A DNA stretch of 14,341 bases, taken from Spongiibacteraceae bacterium UBA5047. GTDB lineage: Bacteria > Pseudomonadota > Gammaproteobacteria > Pseudomonadales > Spongiibacteraceae. Below are positions 8,037-14,341 of this stretch, in pieces. Position 1 is the stretch's first letter. Every line of letters starts with the position of its first letter. The translations under genes and the position numbers were made by a program. The notes beneath the pieces are model-generated. The model saw only the letters and a program-made list of their open reading frames with translations. It ran no database searches and had not been told where the DNA came from. The stretch is from the NCBI GenBank assembly GCA_002415025.1, contig DIBR01000015.1, positions 97,616 through 111,956 on the forward strand, written 5' to 3'.

Positions 8037-8078
8037 GGCGCGTATCGCAACCATGCCTGGAACAATGCTGCCCAGCCT

Positions 8079-9299
8079 ATGCCGCCTCTGATCAACAATC
8101 TGCTTAATCGCACGCGCGCCGCCCTGCTTGGTCTATCGCTGCCGGCAAAATGCGCGGGGCTCGTCGTCATCGCACTGACCCTGCACAGCCTGCTGCTGCT
8201 AACGGCAAGTGCACGGGGTAACCAGCAAATTATGCTGCAACAGCAAACGTTGCTGGCCCAGCAGTGGGCAGAGCAAATTGCCTACCAAACACAACAGAGC
8301 ATGATGCAATCCGACAAACTCGCGCTACTGAGCGTGCTTAGACTGCATTTACAAAACCCTCTCCTGCACTATGCCCGCATCGCCGACAGCGAACAGCGCG
8401 TGCTGGTTGAAACGGGCGAACATCACCCCGATTTGCAGATGTACAGCAGCGATATTTACATCGGCAAGGACATTGCCGGCAGCGTTGCCATTGGTTTTGA
8501 CCCTTCCCTTGGGCGCGATGAACGTAGCTTTCTGAATACCCAGCTGCTGATTCTCGCCGCAGTGTTAATCGGTCTCGTCGGCGCACTGCTATTTGTGGGC
8601 AGCAGCCGACTTGATCGCGCATTCGAGCAAGCCCGCCTGGAACTTTTGCGGCCGAGCGAAAACCCGCCGGAAGCCGAGTATTCAGCCAGCGACAGCGTTG
8701 GCGCACTGCTGACAACCATCCATCAAGGCGAACCCGCGCTACCGGACTTACTCACCGGCGACAGCAACTGGGTTGTGCTCCATCTGCACTGGCAGCACTT
8801 CCAGCGACTGTCCCAGCAATGGGGCAAAGCCGAGCTGGACAGGCGCCTGAGCCGCAGCTACCAATCTGCACTCTCGCTCGCCCGGCTCTATCACGGTTCA
8901 CTGGATGTGATGCGCAGTGACGGCCTGAGTCTGCGCTTCAGTGCCCTTGAAGATGCCGACGAGCCGCTGCTGCGCGCATTGTGTTGTGGCTGGCTATTAC
9001 AGACTCTGGATAAAGAGCTGGGCGCTTCGCCACGCATAGGAATGCTTCGCAATCAGGGCAACCGCTATCAACTGGCGGCGAGTCAGGCAAGCCTCATAGA
9101 ATCCCTCGCCAAACTCACCGCCCAGGGCGGCATACAGACACAGCTCTCAAGCGACATGAATGACCTGTTAGAGCAGTGGGCCGAACGGGGGGAGAATGGA
9201 TGGGATATCAAGGATCGCTTCCGCGCCCTGCTGGAAAAGCAGCTTACCCGGCTACAGGCACAGCTCAATGAAGCGGGACGTCAGACGCCTGACATCTGA
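8079..9299 (+). CDS. AhpA/YtjB-like membrane protein with degenerate class III cyclase-like domain
   Basis: This 406-aa membrane protein is encoded divergently from serB, the position held by ytjB (smp) in E. coli and the PA4961-type gene in Pseudomonas. The N-terminus has one membrane segment (about 24-43), then a roughly 110-residue periplasmic part, then a second segment (about 154-174). The cytoplasmic half from about 229 reads like an adenylate/guanylate cyclase domain. VVLHLHWQHFQRL (232-244) aligns gaplessly with the usual VVLFADIxGFTRL. RSDGLSLRF (279-287) aligns with the GDGxxxxF region. RIGMLRNQG (319-327) and LIESLAKLTAQGGI (339-352) match the RIGxHxG and LxxLAKPGGI regions. The first metal aspartate is replaced by His237, while Asp281 is kept, so catalysis is unlikely. 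A coiled tail ends the protein. ATG 8079 was chosen over TTG 7995. The role is unknown; a nucleotide sensor or scaffold is speculative. Confidence 0.82.
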   Translation: MPPLINNLLNRTRAALLGLSLPAKCAGLVVIALTLHSLLLLTASARGNQQIMLQQQTLLAQQWAEQIAYQTQQSMMQSDKLALLSVLRLHLQNPLLHYARIADSEQRVLVETGEHHPDLQMYSSDIYIGKDIAGSVAIGFDPSLGRDERSFLNTQLLILAAVLIGLVGALLFVGSSRLDRAFEQARLELLRPSENPPEAEYSASDSVGALLTTIHQGEPALPDLLTGDSNWVVLHLHWQHFQRLSQQWGKAELDRRLSRSYQSALSLARLYHGSLDVMRSDGLSLRFSALEDADEPLLRALCCGWLLQTLDKELGASPRIGMLRNQGNRYQLAASQASLIESLAKLTAQGGIQTQLSSDMNDLLEQWAERGENGWDIKDRFRALLEKQLTRLQAQLNEAGRQTPDI

Positions 9300-9308
9300 C
9301 GTCCCGCT
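9272..9308. terminator. Perfect 14-bp hairpin between convergent genes, probable bidirectional terminator
   Basis: The arms AGCGGGACGTCAGA (9272-9285) and TCTGACGTCCCGCT (9295-9308) are perfect reverse complements around a 9-base loop. The hairpin contains the TGA stop (9297-9299) of the membrane protein gene and ends five bases before the parC stop. A nested alternative, GTCAG-ACGC-CTGAC (9280-9293), is also possible. Neither side has a clear T-run: plus continues with CGACC and minus with TCATT. This is therefore not a textbook intrinsic terminator, although its symmetry and position suit a transcription barrier or an mRNA 3'-end protector for both genes. Confidence 0.65.
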
Positions 9309-9312
9309 CGAC

Positions 9313-11565
9313 CTAGTTCGGATTGATTTCCAATCCATCAACCTTTTGAAACCCTCGCGGCAATTTGTGGCCGCGACGACCGCGCTCGCCAACATAGTGG
9401 TCGAGTTCGGAGAATTTCATGTTCAGATAGCGCTTGCCGGAGTAAACCCTGAGCGTATCGGACTCGCCGACGACAGTTGCGGAAATCATATACTCTTCCC
9501 GGGCCGCGACTCTTGCTCCGGGAATACCTATCATCTTGTTACCCTTGCCACGCGGCATTTCCGGCAGGTCAGCCAGCGGAAACACGAGCATGCGCCCCTC
9601 GGTCGTTACCGCCACTACGAAACCTTTCGTGCCGTCGATCACAACCGGGTTCAGTACCTGGGCGCCCTTGGGCAAATTCAGCACGGCTTTACCCGCCTTA
9701 TTCTTGCTTTGCAGATCACCGAGTTTAGCCACGAAGCCGTAACCCGCGTCGGACGCGAGCAATACCCGCTGGTCATCACTACCCATCAGCATGCCGTTAA
9801 AAGCCACACCTGAGGGCGCATTCAGGCGGCCGGTAATCGGCTCGCCCTGACCGCGGGCAGAGGGGAGAGTATGAGCGGCCAGCGTATAAGAGCGGCCGCT
9901 GCTGTCGAGTACAATCACCGGTTGATTACTGCGACCACGGGCCAGCAGCTTGAAGCCGTCGCCCGACTTGTAACTGAGGCCGGCAGCGTCGATATCGTGC
10001 CCTTTCGCAGCCCGGATCCAGCCTTTCTCCGACAGCACCACGGTGACCGGATCAACCGGCATCAACTCTTCCTGTGAAAAGGCTTTTGCCTCTTCACGAC
10101 TGACCAAAGGCGAGCGGCGATCATCGCCATACTCTTCGGCCACTTCCTTCAATTCCTTGCGAATGAGGTTTTTCAGTTTGCGCGGCGAGCCCAGAATGGC
10201 TTCGAGAGTATCACGCTCGGCCGCCAACTCATCCTGCTCACCGCGAATTTTCATTTCTTCAAGTTTGGCCAAATGGCGCAACTTCAATTCAAGAATGGCT
10301 TCGGCCTGCAAGTCGCTCAGCCCGAAGCGCTCCATCAGCACCGGCTTGGGTTTATCTTCGGCGCGGATAATAGCAATAACTTCGTCGATATTAAGAAAGG
10401 CTGCCAGCAAGCCCTCCAGTATATGCAGGCGCGCCAACACTTTATCGAGCCGGAACTGCAATCGGCGCCTTGTGGTTTCCGTGCGAAACTCCAGCCACTC
10501 GGTTAACAGCGTATTCAGCGCCTTGACCTGCGGCCGGCCATTAATGCCAATGACGTTGATATTGACCCGATAGGTGCGCTCCAGATCCGTAGTCGCGAAC
10601 AGGTGGTTCATCATCGCCTCGAGATCCACCCGGTTGGAACGGGGAATAATCAGCAGGCGCGTGGGATTCTCATGGTCCGATTCGTCGCGCAAATCCGCTA
10701 CCATCGGCAGCTTTTTTGCCTGCATTTGCTGGGCAATCTGCTCAAGCACCTTCGAGCCCGAGGCCTGGTAGGGCAGCGCGCTCACCACCACATCGCCATC
10801 TTCTGTATGCCACCGGGCACGCATGCGCAATGAACCGCGACCGGTTTCATACATTTGCAGAATGTCGCTGCGCGGCGTAATCAGCTCGGCATCGGTCGGA
10901 TAATCCGGCCCTTGAATATGTTCACACAACTCAGCCACGCTGGCTTTGGGCGAATCCAGCAGCGCCATACAAGCACCTACGACTTCGCGCAGATTGTGGG
11001 GCGGGATATCCGTCGCCATCCCCACCGCGATACCCGTGGTGCCATTGAGCAGGACGTTGGGCACCCGCGCCGGCAATACCGCAGGTTCATCCATCGTGCC
11101 ATCAAAGTTCGGGGTCCACTCCACGGTGCCCTGCGCCAGCTCCGACAACAGCACTTCGGCATAGGCCGTCAGCTTGGATTCGGTGTAACGCATTGCGGCG
11201 AAGGATTTCGGGTCGTCCGGAGAGCCCCAGTTGCCCTGGCCATTGACCAGCGGATAGCGGTAGGAAAAATTCTGCGCCATTAACACCATGGCTTCGTAGG
11301 CGGCTGAATCTCCGTGGGGGTGGAATTTACCGATAACGTCCCCCACCGTGCGCGCCGACTTCTTGAACTTGGCGCTCGCCTTCAGGCCCAGCTCGCTCAT
11401 CGCATAGACAATACGACGTTGCACAGGCTTGAGGCCGTCAGCAATATTGGGCAGCGCCCGGTCGAGAATGACGTACATGGAGTAGTCCAGGTACGCTTTT
11501 TCCGTGTAAGCCTTGAGCGGCAGCTGCTCAACGCCGTCATCGGAGATATGTGTTTGATTTTCCAT
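9313..11565 (-). CDS. parC: DNA topoisomerase IV subunit A
   Basis: This 750-aa protein matches E. coli ParC (752 aa) closely. It is the DNA-breaking subunit that, with ParE, decatenates daughter chromosomes using ATP. The catalytic tyrosine is Tyr127 in KSFAAMRYTES (120-130). The quinolone-resistance region is intact: HPHGDSAAYEAMV (82-94) keeps Ser87 and Glu91, equivalent to E. coli Ser80 and Glu84, so no classic resistance substitution is present. A tower and coiled-coil region follows, and a beta-pinwheel C-terminal domain covers about 500-740. It is distinguished from GyrA by the shorter C-terminal domain without an obvious GyrA box and by closeness to ParC in the N-terminal 160 residues. 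ATG at 11565 has a GGAAG site about five bases upstream. The leader has a small hairpin (11585-11600, ACCGCA/TGCGGT). parE is not in the window. Confidence 0.97.
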   Translation of the reverse strand: MENQTHISDDGVEQLPLKAYTEKAYLDYSMYVILDRALPNIADGLKPVQRRIVYAMSELGLKASAKFKKSARTVGDVIGKFHPHGDSAAYEAMVLMAQNFSYRYPLVNGQGNWGSPDDPKSFAAMRYTESKLTAYAEVLLSELAQGTVEWTPNFDGTMDEPAVLPARVPNVLLNGTTGIAVGMATDIPPHNLREVVGACMALLDSPKASVAELCEHIQGPDYPTDAELITPRSDILQMYETGRGSLRMRARWHTEDGDVVVSALPYQASGSKVLEQIAQQMQAKKLPMVADLRDESDHENPTRLLIIPRSNRVDLEAMMNHLFATTDLERTYRVNINVIGINGRPQVKALNTLLTEWLEFRTETTRRRLQFRLDKVLARLHILEGLLAAFLNIDEVIAIIRAEDKPKPVLMERFGLSDLQAEAILELKLRHLAKLEEMKIRGEQDELAAERDTLEAILGSPRKLKNLIRKELKEVAEEYGDDRRSPLVSREEAKAFSQEELMPVDPVTVVLSEKGWIRAAKGHDIDAAGLSYKSGDGFKLLARGRSNQPVIVLDSSGRSYTLAAHTLPSARGQGEPITGRLNAPSGVAFNGMLMGSDDQRVLLASDAGYGFVAKLGDLQSKNKAGKAVLNLPKGAQVLNPVVIDGTKGFVVAVTTEGRMLVFPLADLPEMPRGKGNKMIGIPGARVAAREEYMISATVVGESDTLRVYSGKRYLNMKFSELDHYVGERGRRGHKLPRGFQKVDGLEINPN

Positions 11566-11666
11566 GAATTACTTCCATACTGACACCGCATCTTTGCGGT
11601 AGGCTATTTCGGTTTCAACGCGTAATCTACGTGTATTCCCTAAGTTTCGGCAAGTCTTGTGCTCCC

Positions 11667-11672
11667 TATACT
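11667..11672 (+). promoter_or_regulatory. Candidate -10 box for the 82-aa protein gene
   Basis: TATACT (five of six to consensus) lies 43 bases before ATG 11716, the same box and almost the same distance as at 8031-8036 before the membrane protein gene. A possible -35, TTTCGG (11645-11650, 16-bp spacing), is poor. The call is tentative. Confidence 0.3.
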
Positions 11673-11715
11673 CGCAGCAACAGTTAACAATACACAACCC
11701 GCTACGGGGGCAAAG

Positions 11716-11964
11716 ATGAGCACACAAGGAAATGTGGTACACCTGAAAAACTTTAAGGAAGCATCCAGACAAGCCGTGCTGGACGATATCAGCGCTCAGG
11801 CCTTTATGTTTCTGCGCGAAGAAGCGCAAAACAATGACGTGCCGATGAAAGCTGTCCTGCTGGAGCATCTGCTGGGTTTGGCTCTGGTCATCAAGGCCGT
11901 GGAAGGTGCCGACGAATCGGCCCGCATTCTTCACAACATTGCCGAGCAAATCAACGCCCAATGA
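11716..11964 (+). CDS. Uncharacterised small helical protein, 82 aa
   Basis: I do not recognise this protein. ATG 11716 was chosen over an upstream in-frame GTG at 11659, because GGGGG lies six bases before the ATG and the candidate -10 box (11667-11672) lies between the two. The 82 residues look almost wholly alpha-helical after a short N-terminal strand-like GNVVHL (5-10). They include an amphipathic segment, ISAQAFMFLREEAQNN (25-40), and a hydrophobic run, AVLLEHLLGLALVIKAV (46-62). There is no cysteine, signal peptide or clear membrane span. It is flanked by divergent parC and a convergent 62-aa zinc-ribbon gene 30 bases away. Codon use and base composition look like those of its neighbours, and a start with a good ribosome site makes it likely to be real. 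Confidence 0.72.
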   Translation: MSTQGNVVHLKNFKEASRQAVLDDISAQAFMFLREEAQNNDVPMKAVLLEHLLGLALVIKAVEGADESARILHNIAEQINAQ

Positions 11965-11994
11965 GCCTTGCTGCCAGCTCCCGGCTAAACCTTA

Positions 11995-12183
11995 CTAATG
12001 CGCTGTGGTTTTTGTAGTACCGCAGCGTTTGCAACGATACACCGTCACCAGTTTTCCCTGCTTCACGTCAAAGCGACTCTTTTTTTCCACCTGCCAACTG
12101 TGATGCCCCTCCCGACACAGGCTATTGCCTTTGCCGACAGATTTCACGGTTTTGCGCGGTTTGAAGGGAAGGATATCTGCCAT
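11995..12183 (-). CDS. Small zinc-ribbon-like protein, 62 aa
   Basis: This 62-aa basic protein begins MADILPFKPRK and carries four to five potential zinc ligands: Cys23, His27 or His28, and the CxxC pair Cys51 and Cys54 in YRCKRCGTT. The central part (about 29-50, SWQVEKKSRFDVKQGKLVTVY) looks like two beta strands joining the two ligand pairs, as in a zinc ribbon. I recall similar unnamed proteins in Pseudomonas but know no function. The basic N-terminus (eight Lys/Arg in the first 24 residues) could favour nucleic acid binding, which is inference. ATG 12183 has a modest GAGCG site upstream. It converges on the 82-aa gene and is divergent from slyD. Confidence 0.75.
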   Translation of the reverse strand: MADILPFKPRKTVKSVGKGNSLCREGHHSWQVEKKSRFDVKQGKLVTVYRCKRCGTTKTTAH

Positions 12184-12238
12184 AGTCGCTCAAATGAAGT
12201 CCGCTTGCGAACATCTCTGTTATTTTCCGCAACGGCCT

Positions 12239-12244
12239 TATAGT
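12239..12244 (+). promoter_or_regulatory. Candidate -10 box for slyD
   Basis: TATAGT (five of six to TATAAT) lies 28 bases before the ATG at 12273, leaving room for a short leader with GGAG at 12261-12264. No convincing -35 lies 16-18 bases upstream. Confidence 0.3.
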
Positions 12245-12272
12245 ATACGCGCCTTTCCACGGAGCGCGCAGC

Positions 12273-12755
12273 ATGCAGATAGCCAAGAACAGTGTTGTTT
12301 CCTTTCACTACTCACTCACCGACCTCGACGGGACTGCAATAGAAAGCAGTCAGGGCGGCGAGCCGAGCCTCTACCTTCACGGTGCCCGCAATATTCTGCC
12401 GACCCTGGAGAAGGCAATGGCCGGCCACTCAACCGGCGATCATTTTGAGGTTGAACTCTCGGCCGAGCAGGCTTACGGGCTGCGGCAGGAAGGCAAAACC
12501 CAGCGCATTCCCGCCAAGTACCTCAAACATGAAGGCAAGATGAAGCCCGGTCAGGTGGTGAGCTTTCGCGACGACAACGGCGTTCACCAGGCCACCGTTC
12601 TGAAAGTGGGAAAATTCTCGGTAGATATCGACAGCAACCATCCGCTGGCGGGCCGTGCACTGCGCTTTAGCATCGATATTGTCGATATTCGCCAGGCAAG
12701 CGCCGAAGAAGTGGCACACGGCCACGCCCATGGCCCTGGCGGCCACCAGCACTAA
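12273..12755 (+). CDS. slyD: FKBP-type peptidyl-prolyl isomerase, SlyD family
   Basis: This 160-aa cytoplasmic prolyl isomerase/chaperone aligns well with the core of E. coli SlyD. The FKBP domain is split: residues 1-68 include LYLHGARNILPTLEKAMAGHSTGD (33-56), and about 121-140 include NHPLAGRALRF. The insert-in-flap chaperone domain lies between (about 70-120). The tail EEVAHGHAHGPGGHQH keeps five histidines (149, 151, 153, 158, 160) but lacks the long Cys/His metal-binding tail of the 196-aa E. coli protein, so nickel binding should be weaker. GGAG lies eight bases before the ATG. Its TAA stop abuts the stop codon of the convergent downstream gene with no gap. The paralogue FkpB is less likely, given the His-rich end and the full insert domain. 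Confidence 0.92.
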   Translation: MQIAKNSVVSFHYSLTDLDGTAIESSQGGEPSLYLHGARNILPTLEKAMAGHSTGDHFEVELSAEQAYGLRQEGKTQRIPAKYLKHEGKMKPGQVVSFRDDNGVHQATVLKVGKFSVDIDSNHPLAGRALRFSIDIVDIRQASAEEVAHGHAHGPGGHQH

Positions 12756-13625
12756 TCAGCTTGCGGTTGCCAGACTGTCGCTGCGGTCGCCGGTTTCAAT
12801 AAAGAACTGCACTCGTCGCAGCAGCAACTTCTGCCGGTCGAACTGAAATAACGCCACACCGCGCTGCTGCTGTTCACCATTCTGGTAATACACCGTCGCG
12901 GTTGTGACCCGCCCCGCCGACAAGAGCTTTTCAACCCTCAGCACACCCTGCGGCAAGTGCCACTCGGATGCGGTGCAATCGTGACCATAGGGCCAGGCCA
13001 CCATGCCATCGGTTGCGAACAGCGCCGACAGAGCCTTCTCGTTTTTACTGTTAAATGCCGTCACAAAGCCCTGCGCCTTGTCCTTACCGGTGTCACCAAT
13101 GGTCTGTCGCGCCTGGGCAAAGCCTTGAATGCCCGACAACCCCATATGCTTGAACATGCGCCAGAAAGAGTGGAGCCCCACCAGAGCACTGGCAAGACCA
13201 TAGCGCATCTGCTGCCTGACCATCGGTGCCAGTTCCCAATGAGCTGCGAGGCGCTTGATACGCACCTCGCCCCCCTCGGCAGTTAACTCATAGAGCAGGT
13301 GCATGGGCACACGCACTGATACCTTGGCAGACATGCGTATTTCTATATCCAGATCGCGCACCACCGCGCCCGCGCACACCACGTCGTGCTCAACGTGAAA
13401 ACGGATTTCATTCTTGGCGATAAAGGTTTCGTAGAAGCGCCCGAGCGGGCTTTGACCTCGATCATCACACAGATTGATTTGCGGCTTGGAACCCACGGGA
13501 TCTTCCACCACCGCGCAATCGGCAAACAGGGACAACCACTGGGGTTTATTGTGTACGGCAACCGCCGCAGGCGAGCCTTCGACACAGGCCATGCAGGCTT
13601 CCCGGTCGCGAAGGAGAGAACGCAT
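12756..13625 (-). CDS. Tandem NTF2/SnoaL-fold protein, ketosteroid isomerase-like
   Basis: This 289-aa protein appears to hold two NTF2-like (SnoaL) domains, at about 13-140 and 180-282, joined by a helical stretch. In the first, SLFADCAVVEDPVGSKPQ (32-49) closely matches the ALFADDATVEDPVGSEP region of bacterial ketosteroid delta5-isomerase, so Asp42 equals its catalytic Asp38. By my hand alignment the catalytic tyrosine (Tyr14) has no clear equivalent, and the Asp99 region reads VPMHL, giving His instead of Asp. Classical isomerase activity is therefore doubtful, and a related small-molecule or lipid-binding role is possible. The second domain shows ALFATDGMVAWPYG (201-214), a weaker match to the same element. 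ATG 13625 has only a short GAG upstream. An AT-rich patch at 13691-13708 may hold its promoter. It lies 139 bases downstream of a hydrolase gene on the same strand. Confidence 0.8.
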   Translation of the reverse strand: MRSLLRDREACMACVEGSPAAVAVHNKPQWLSLFADCAVVEDPVGSKPQINLCDDRGQSPLGRFYETFIAKNEIRFHVEHDVVCAGAVVRDLDIEIRMSAKVSVRVPMHLLYELTAEGGEVRIKRLAAHWELAPMVRQQMRYGLASALVGLHSFWRMFKHMGLSGIQGFAQARQTIGDTGKDKAQGFVTAFNSKNEKALSALFATDGMVAWPYGHDCTASEWHLPQGVLRVEKLLSAGRVTTATVYYQNGEQQQRGVALFQFDRQKLLLRRVQFFIETGDRSDSLATAS

Positions 13626-13764
13626 AATTATTATCTCAACTGAATACTACAGCGGCGGAGCATAGCCCGCGCCCGCAGCCCGACACTGTGAATTATTTAC
13701 ATTTAAAAGCCGGATACACAACAAATTGCCAAAAACCGGGATCGATTCACACATGCGCGGTGAT

Positions 13765-14341
13765 TTACTGCCGTTCGCCGGATGCTCCCTGACGAGAGGC
13801 TTTAGCTGCGCCGCCAAGATGGGCGTCCAGAAAATCCAACAAGCCCTGCCTGTTGGCCTCGTCATTAAAGGTCGCCGTATGCCGGCCCGTCGTTTTAATT
13901 CGCACTTTCGGCGCAGTTGCCCGTTCAAACAGGGTGTCGGCGTGAGAGGGAGGTACAACCCGGTCGTCGTCGCTGCGAAATATCAGCAAAGGCGCCGCCA
14001 GCCTATCGATCACAGAATCGGGATTGTATTGCCGGGGCATGGCACTGGCCGCCAGCGGTGCCAGTGGCCAGGTTAACCAGTGACGGCGAGCAACTTCTGC
14101 GGCAATTCTCGGGTAGGAAGCTACCGGAGCATCGAGCACCACGGCCGCCGGAGCCGGCGTTTCGGTCGCGGCCACAAAGCCGCCTAACGCGCCCCCCAAA
14201 CTCTGCCCGAGCACAATAAGTGGCAGTTCCTGCTGCCCCTGCAGCCAACGATAGCCGGAGCGCACATCCTCGATAACGGGGCCAAGATCAGGCTCGCCCT
14301 CCGAGCGACCGTAACCCCGGTAGTCAATCAAAAACACATTG
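13765..14341 (-). CDS. Alpha/beta hydrolase, 5' end outside the window
   Basis: This is the C-terminal part, about 191 residues, of an alpha/beta-hydrolase of the serine aminopeptidase/YfhR-BEM46 type. The reading frame stays open to the right edge: the codon before the GTG at 14337 reads Asn, giving NVFLIDYRGYGRSEG, the usual strand and oxyanion region. That GTG is therefore an internal valine and the real start lies beyond the window. The nucleophile elbow GQSLGG, the acid in IFRSDDDRVVPP and the histidine in TTGRHTATFND complete a normal triad in the usual order. The protein ends in a short basic tail and a TAA stop at 13765-13767. The missing N-terminal part may carry a signal peptide or membrane anchor, as is common in this group; I cannot tell. 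The substrate is unknown. Confidence 0.9.
   Translation of the reverse strand, partial: NVFLIDYRGYGRSEGEPDLGPVIEDVRSGYRWLQGQQELPLIVLGQSLGGALGGFVAATETPAPAAVVLDAPVASYPRIAAEVARRHWLTWPLAPLAASAMPRQYNPDSVIDRLAAPLLIFRSDDDRVVPPSHADTLFERATAPKVRIKTTGRHTATFNDEANRQGLLDFLDAHLGGAAKASRQGASGERQ

Noticed and set aside
7995..8078. TTG start extending the membrane protein by 28 residues
   Set aside because: The extension covers the best -10 box (8031-8036) and has no family-like sequence; ATG 8079 places the membrane segment near the N-terminus as expected.
9196..9813. Plus-strand open frame (205 aa) spanning the end of the membrane protein gene and parC
   Set aside because: It crosses the hairpin and the 3' ends of two clear genes, shows no domain, and its composition is that of an antisense frame.
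10043..10573. Plus-strand open frame (176 aa) inside parC
   Set aside because: Serine/arginine-rich shadow translation opposite a conserved topoisomerase gene.
1..14341. tRNA or rRNA genes, insertion sequences, CRISPR arrays, prophage or defence genes
   Set aside because: I looked for cloverleaf ends, transposase motifs, regular short repeats and toxin or nuclease motifs and saw none. The coding density leaves little room for them.

Overview
This 14.3-kb window looks like core chromosome of a gammaproteobacterium, probably from the Pseudomonadales/Cellvibrionales side. The evidence is an EF-P lysylation gene set (epmA, efp, epmB), a 404-residue SerB with a long N-terminal regulatory region, and the gene order [616-aa protein]-fimX-serB-AhpA/YtjB-like-parC. 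From memory this order resembles the PA4958-fimX-serB-PA4961-parC neighbourhood of Pseudomonas aeruginosa. I see 13 protein genes, no RNA genes, no mobile elements and no CRISPR. Gene density is very high, with small gaps throughout.

Region 1 (47-2604) is the EF-P module. epmA and efp lie head-to-tail on the minus strand, and epmB is divergent, starting only 38 bp from efp. EpmB makes (R)-beta-lysine and EpmA attaches it to Lys34 of EF-P, which is present, so the ribosome can pass polyproline stretches.

Region 2 (2736-6626) is a two-gene plus-strand operon of the type IV pilus/c-di-GMP kind. The first gene encodes a 616-aa protein with a C-terminal PilZ-like segment. The second encodes a FimX-like REC-PAS-GGDEF-EAL protein in which every catalytic signature is degenerate.

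Region 3 (6701-11565) holds serB (minus) and, divergent to it, a membrane protein of the AhpA/YtjB type (plus). Its cytoplasmic half reads as a degenerate class III nucleotide cyclase domain. parC (minus) converges on it, and a 14-bp perfect inverted repeat covers the stop codon between them.

Region 4 (11716-14341) holds an 82-aa helical protein, a 62-aa zinc-ribbon-like protein, a SlyD-type prolyl isomerase with a His-rich tail, a 289-aa tandem NTF2/ketosteroid-isomerase-like protein, and the 3' part of an alpha/beta hydrolase that runs off the right edge.

The most interesting items are the degenerate cyclase-like domain in the membrane protein beside serB, the PilZ-like domain in the FimX neighbour, and the loss of the ExLxR arginine in the FimX-like EAL domain, which puts c-di-GMP binding in question. 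No single obviously new system such as a defence island is visible.
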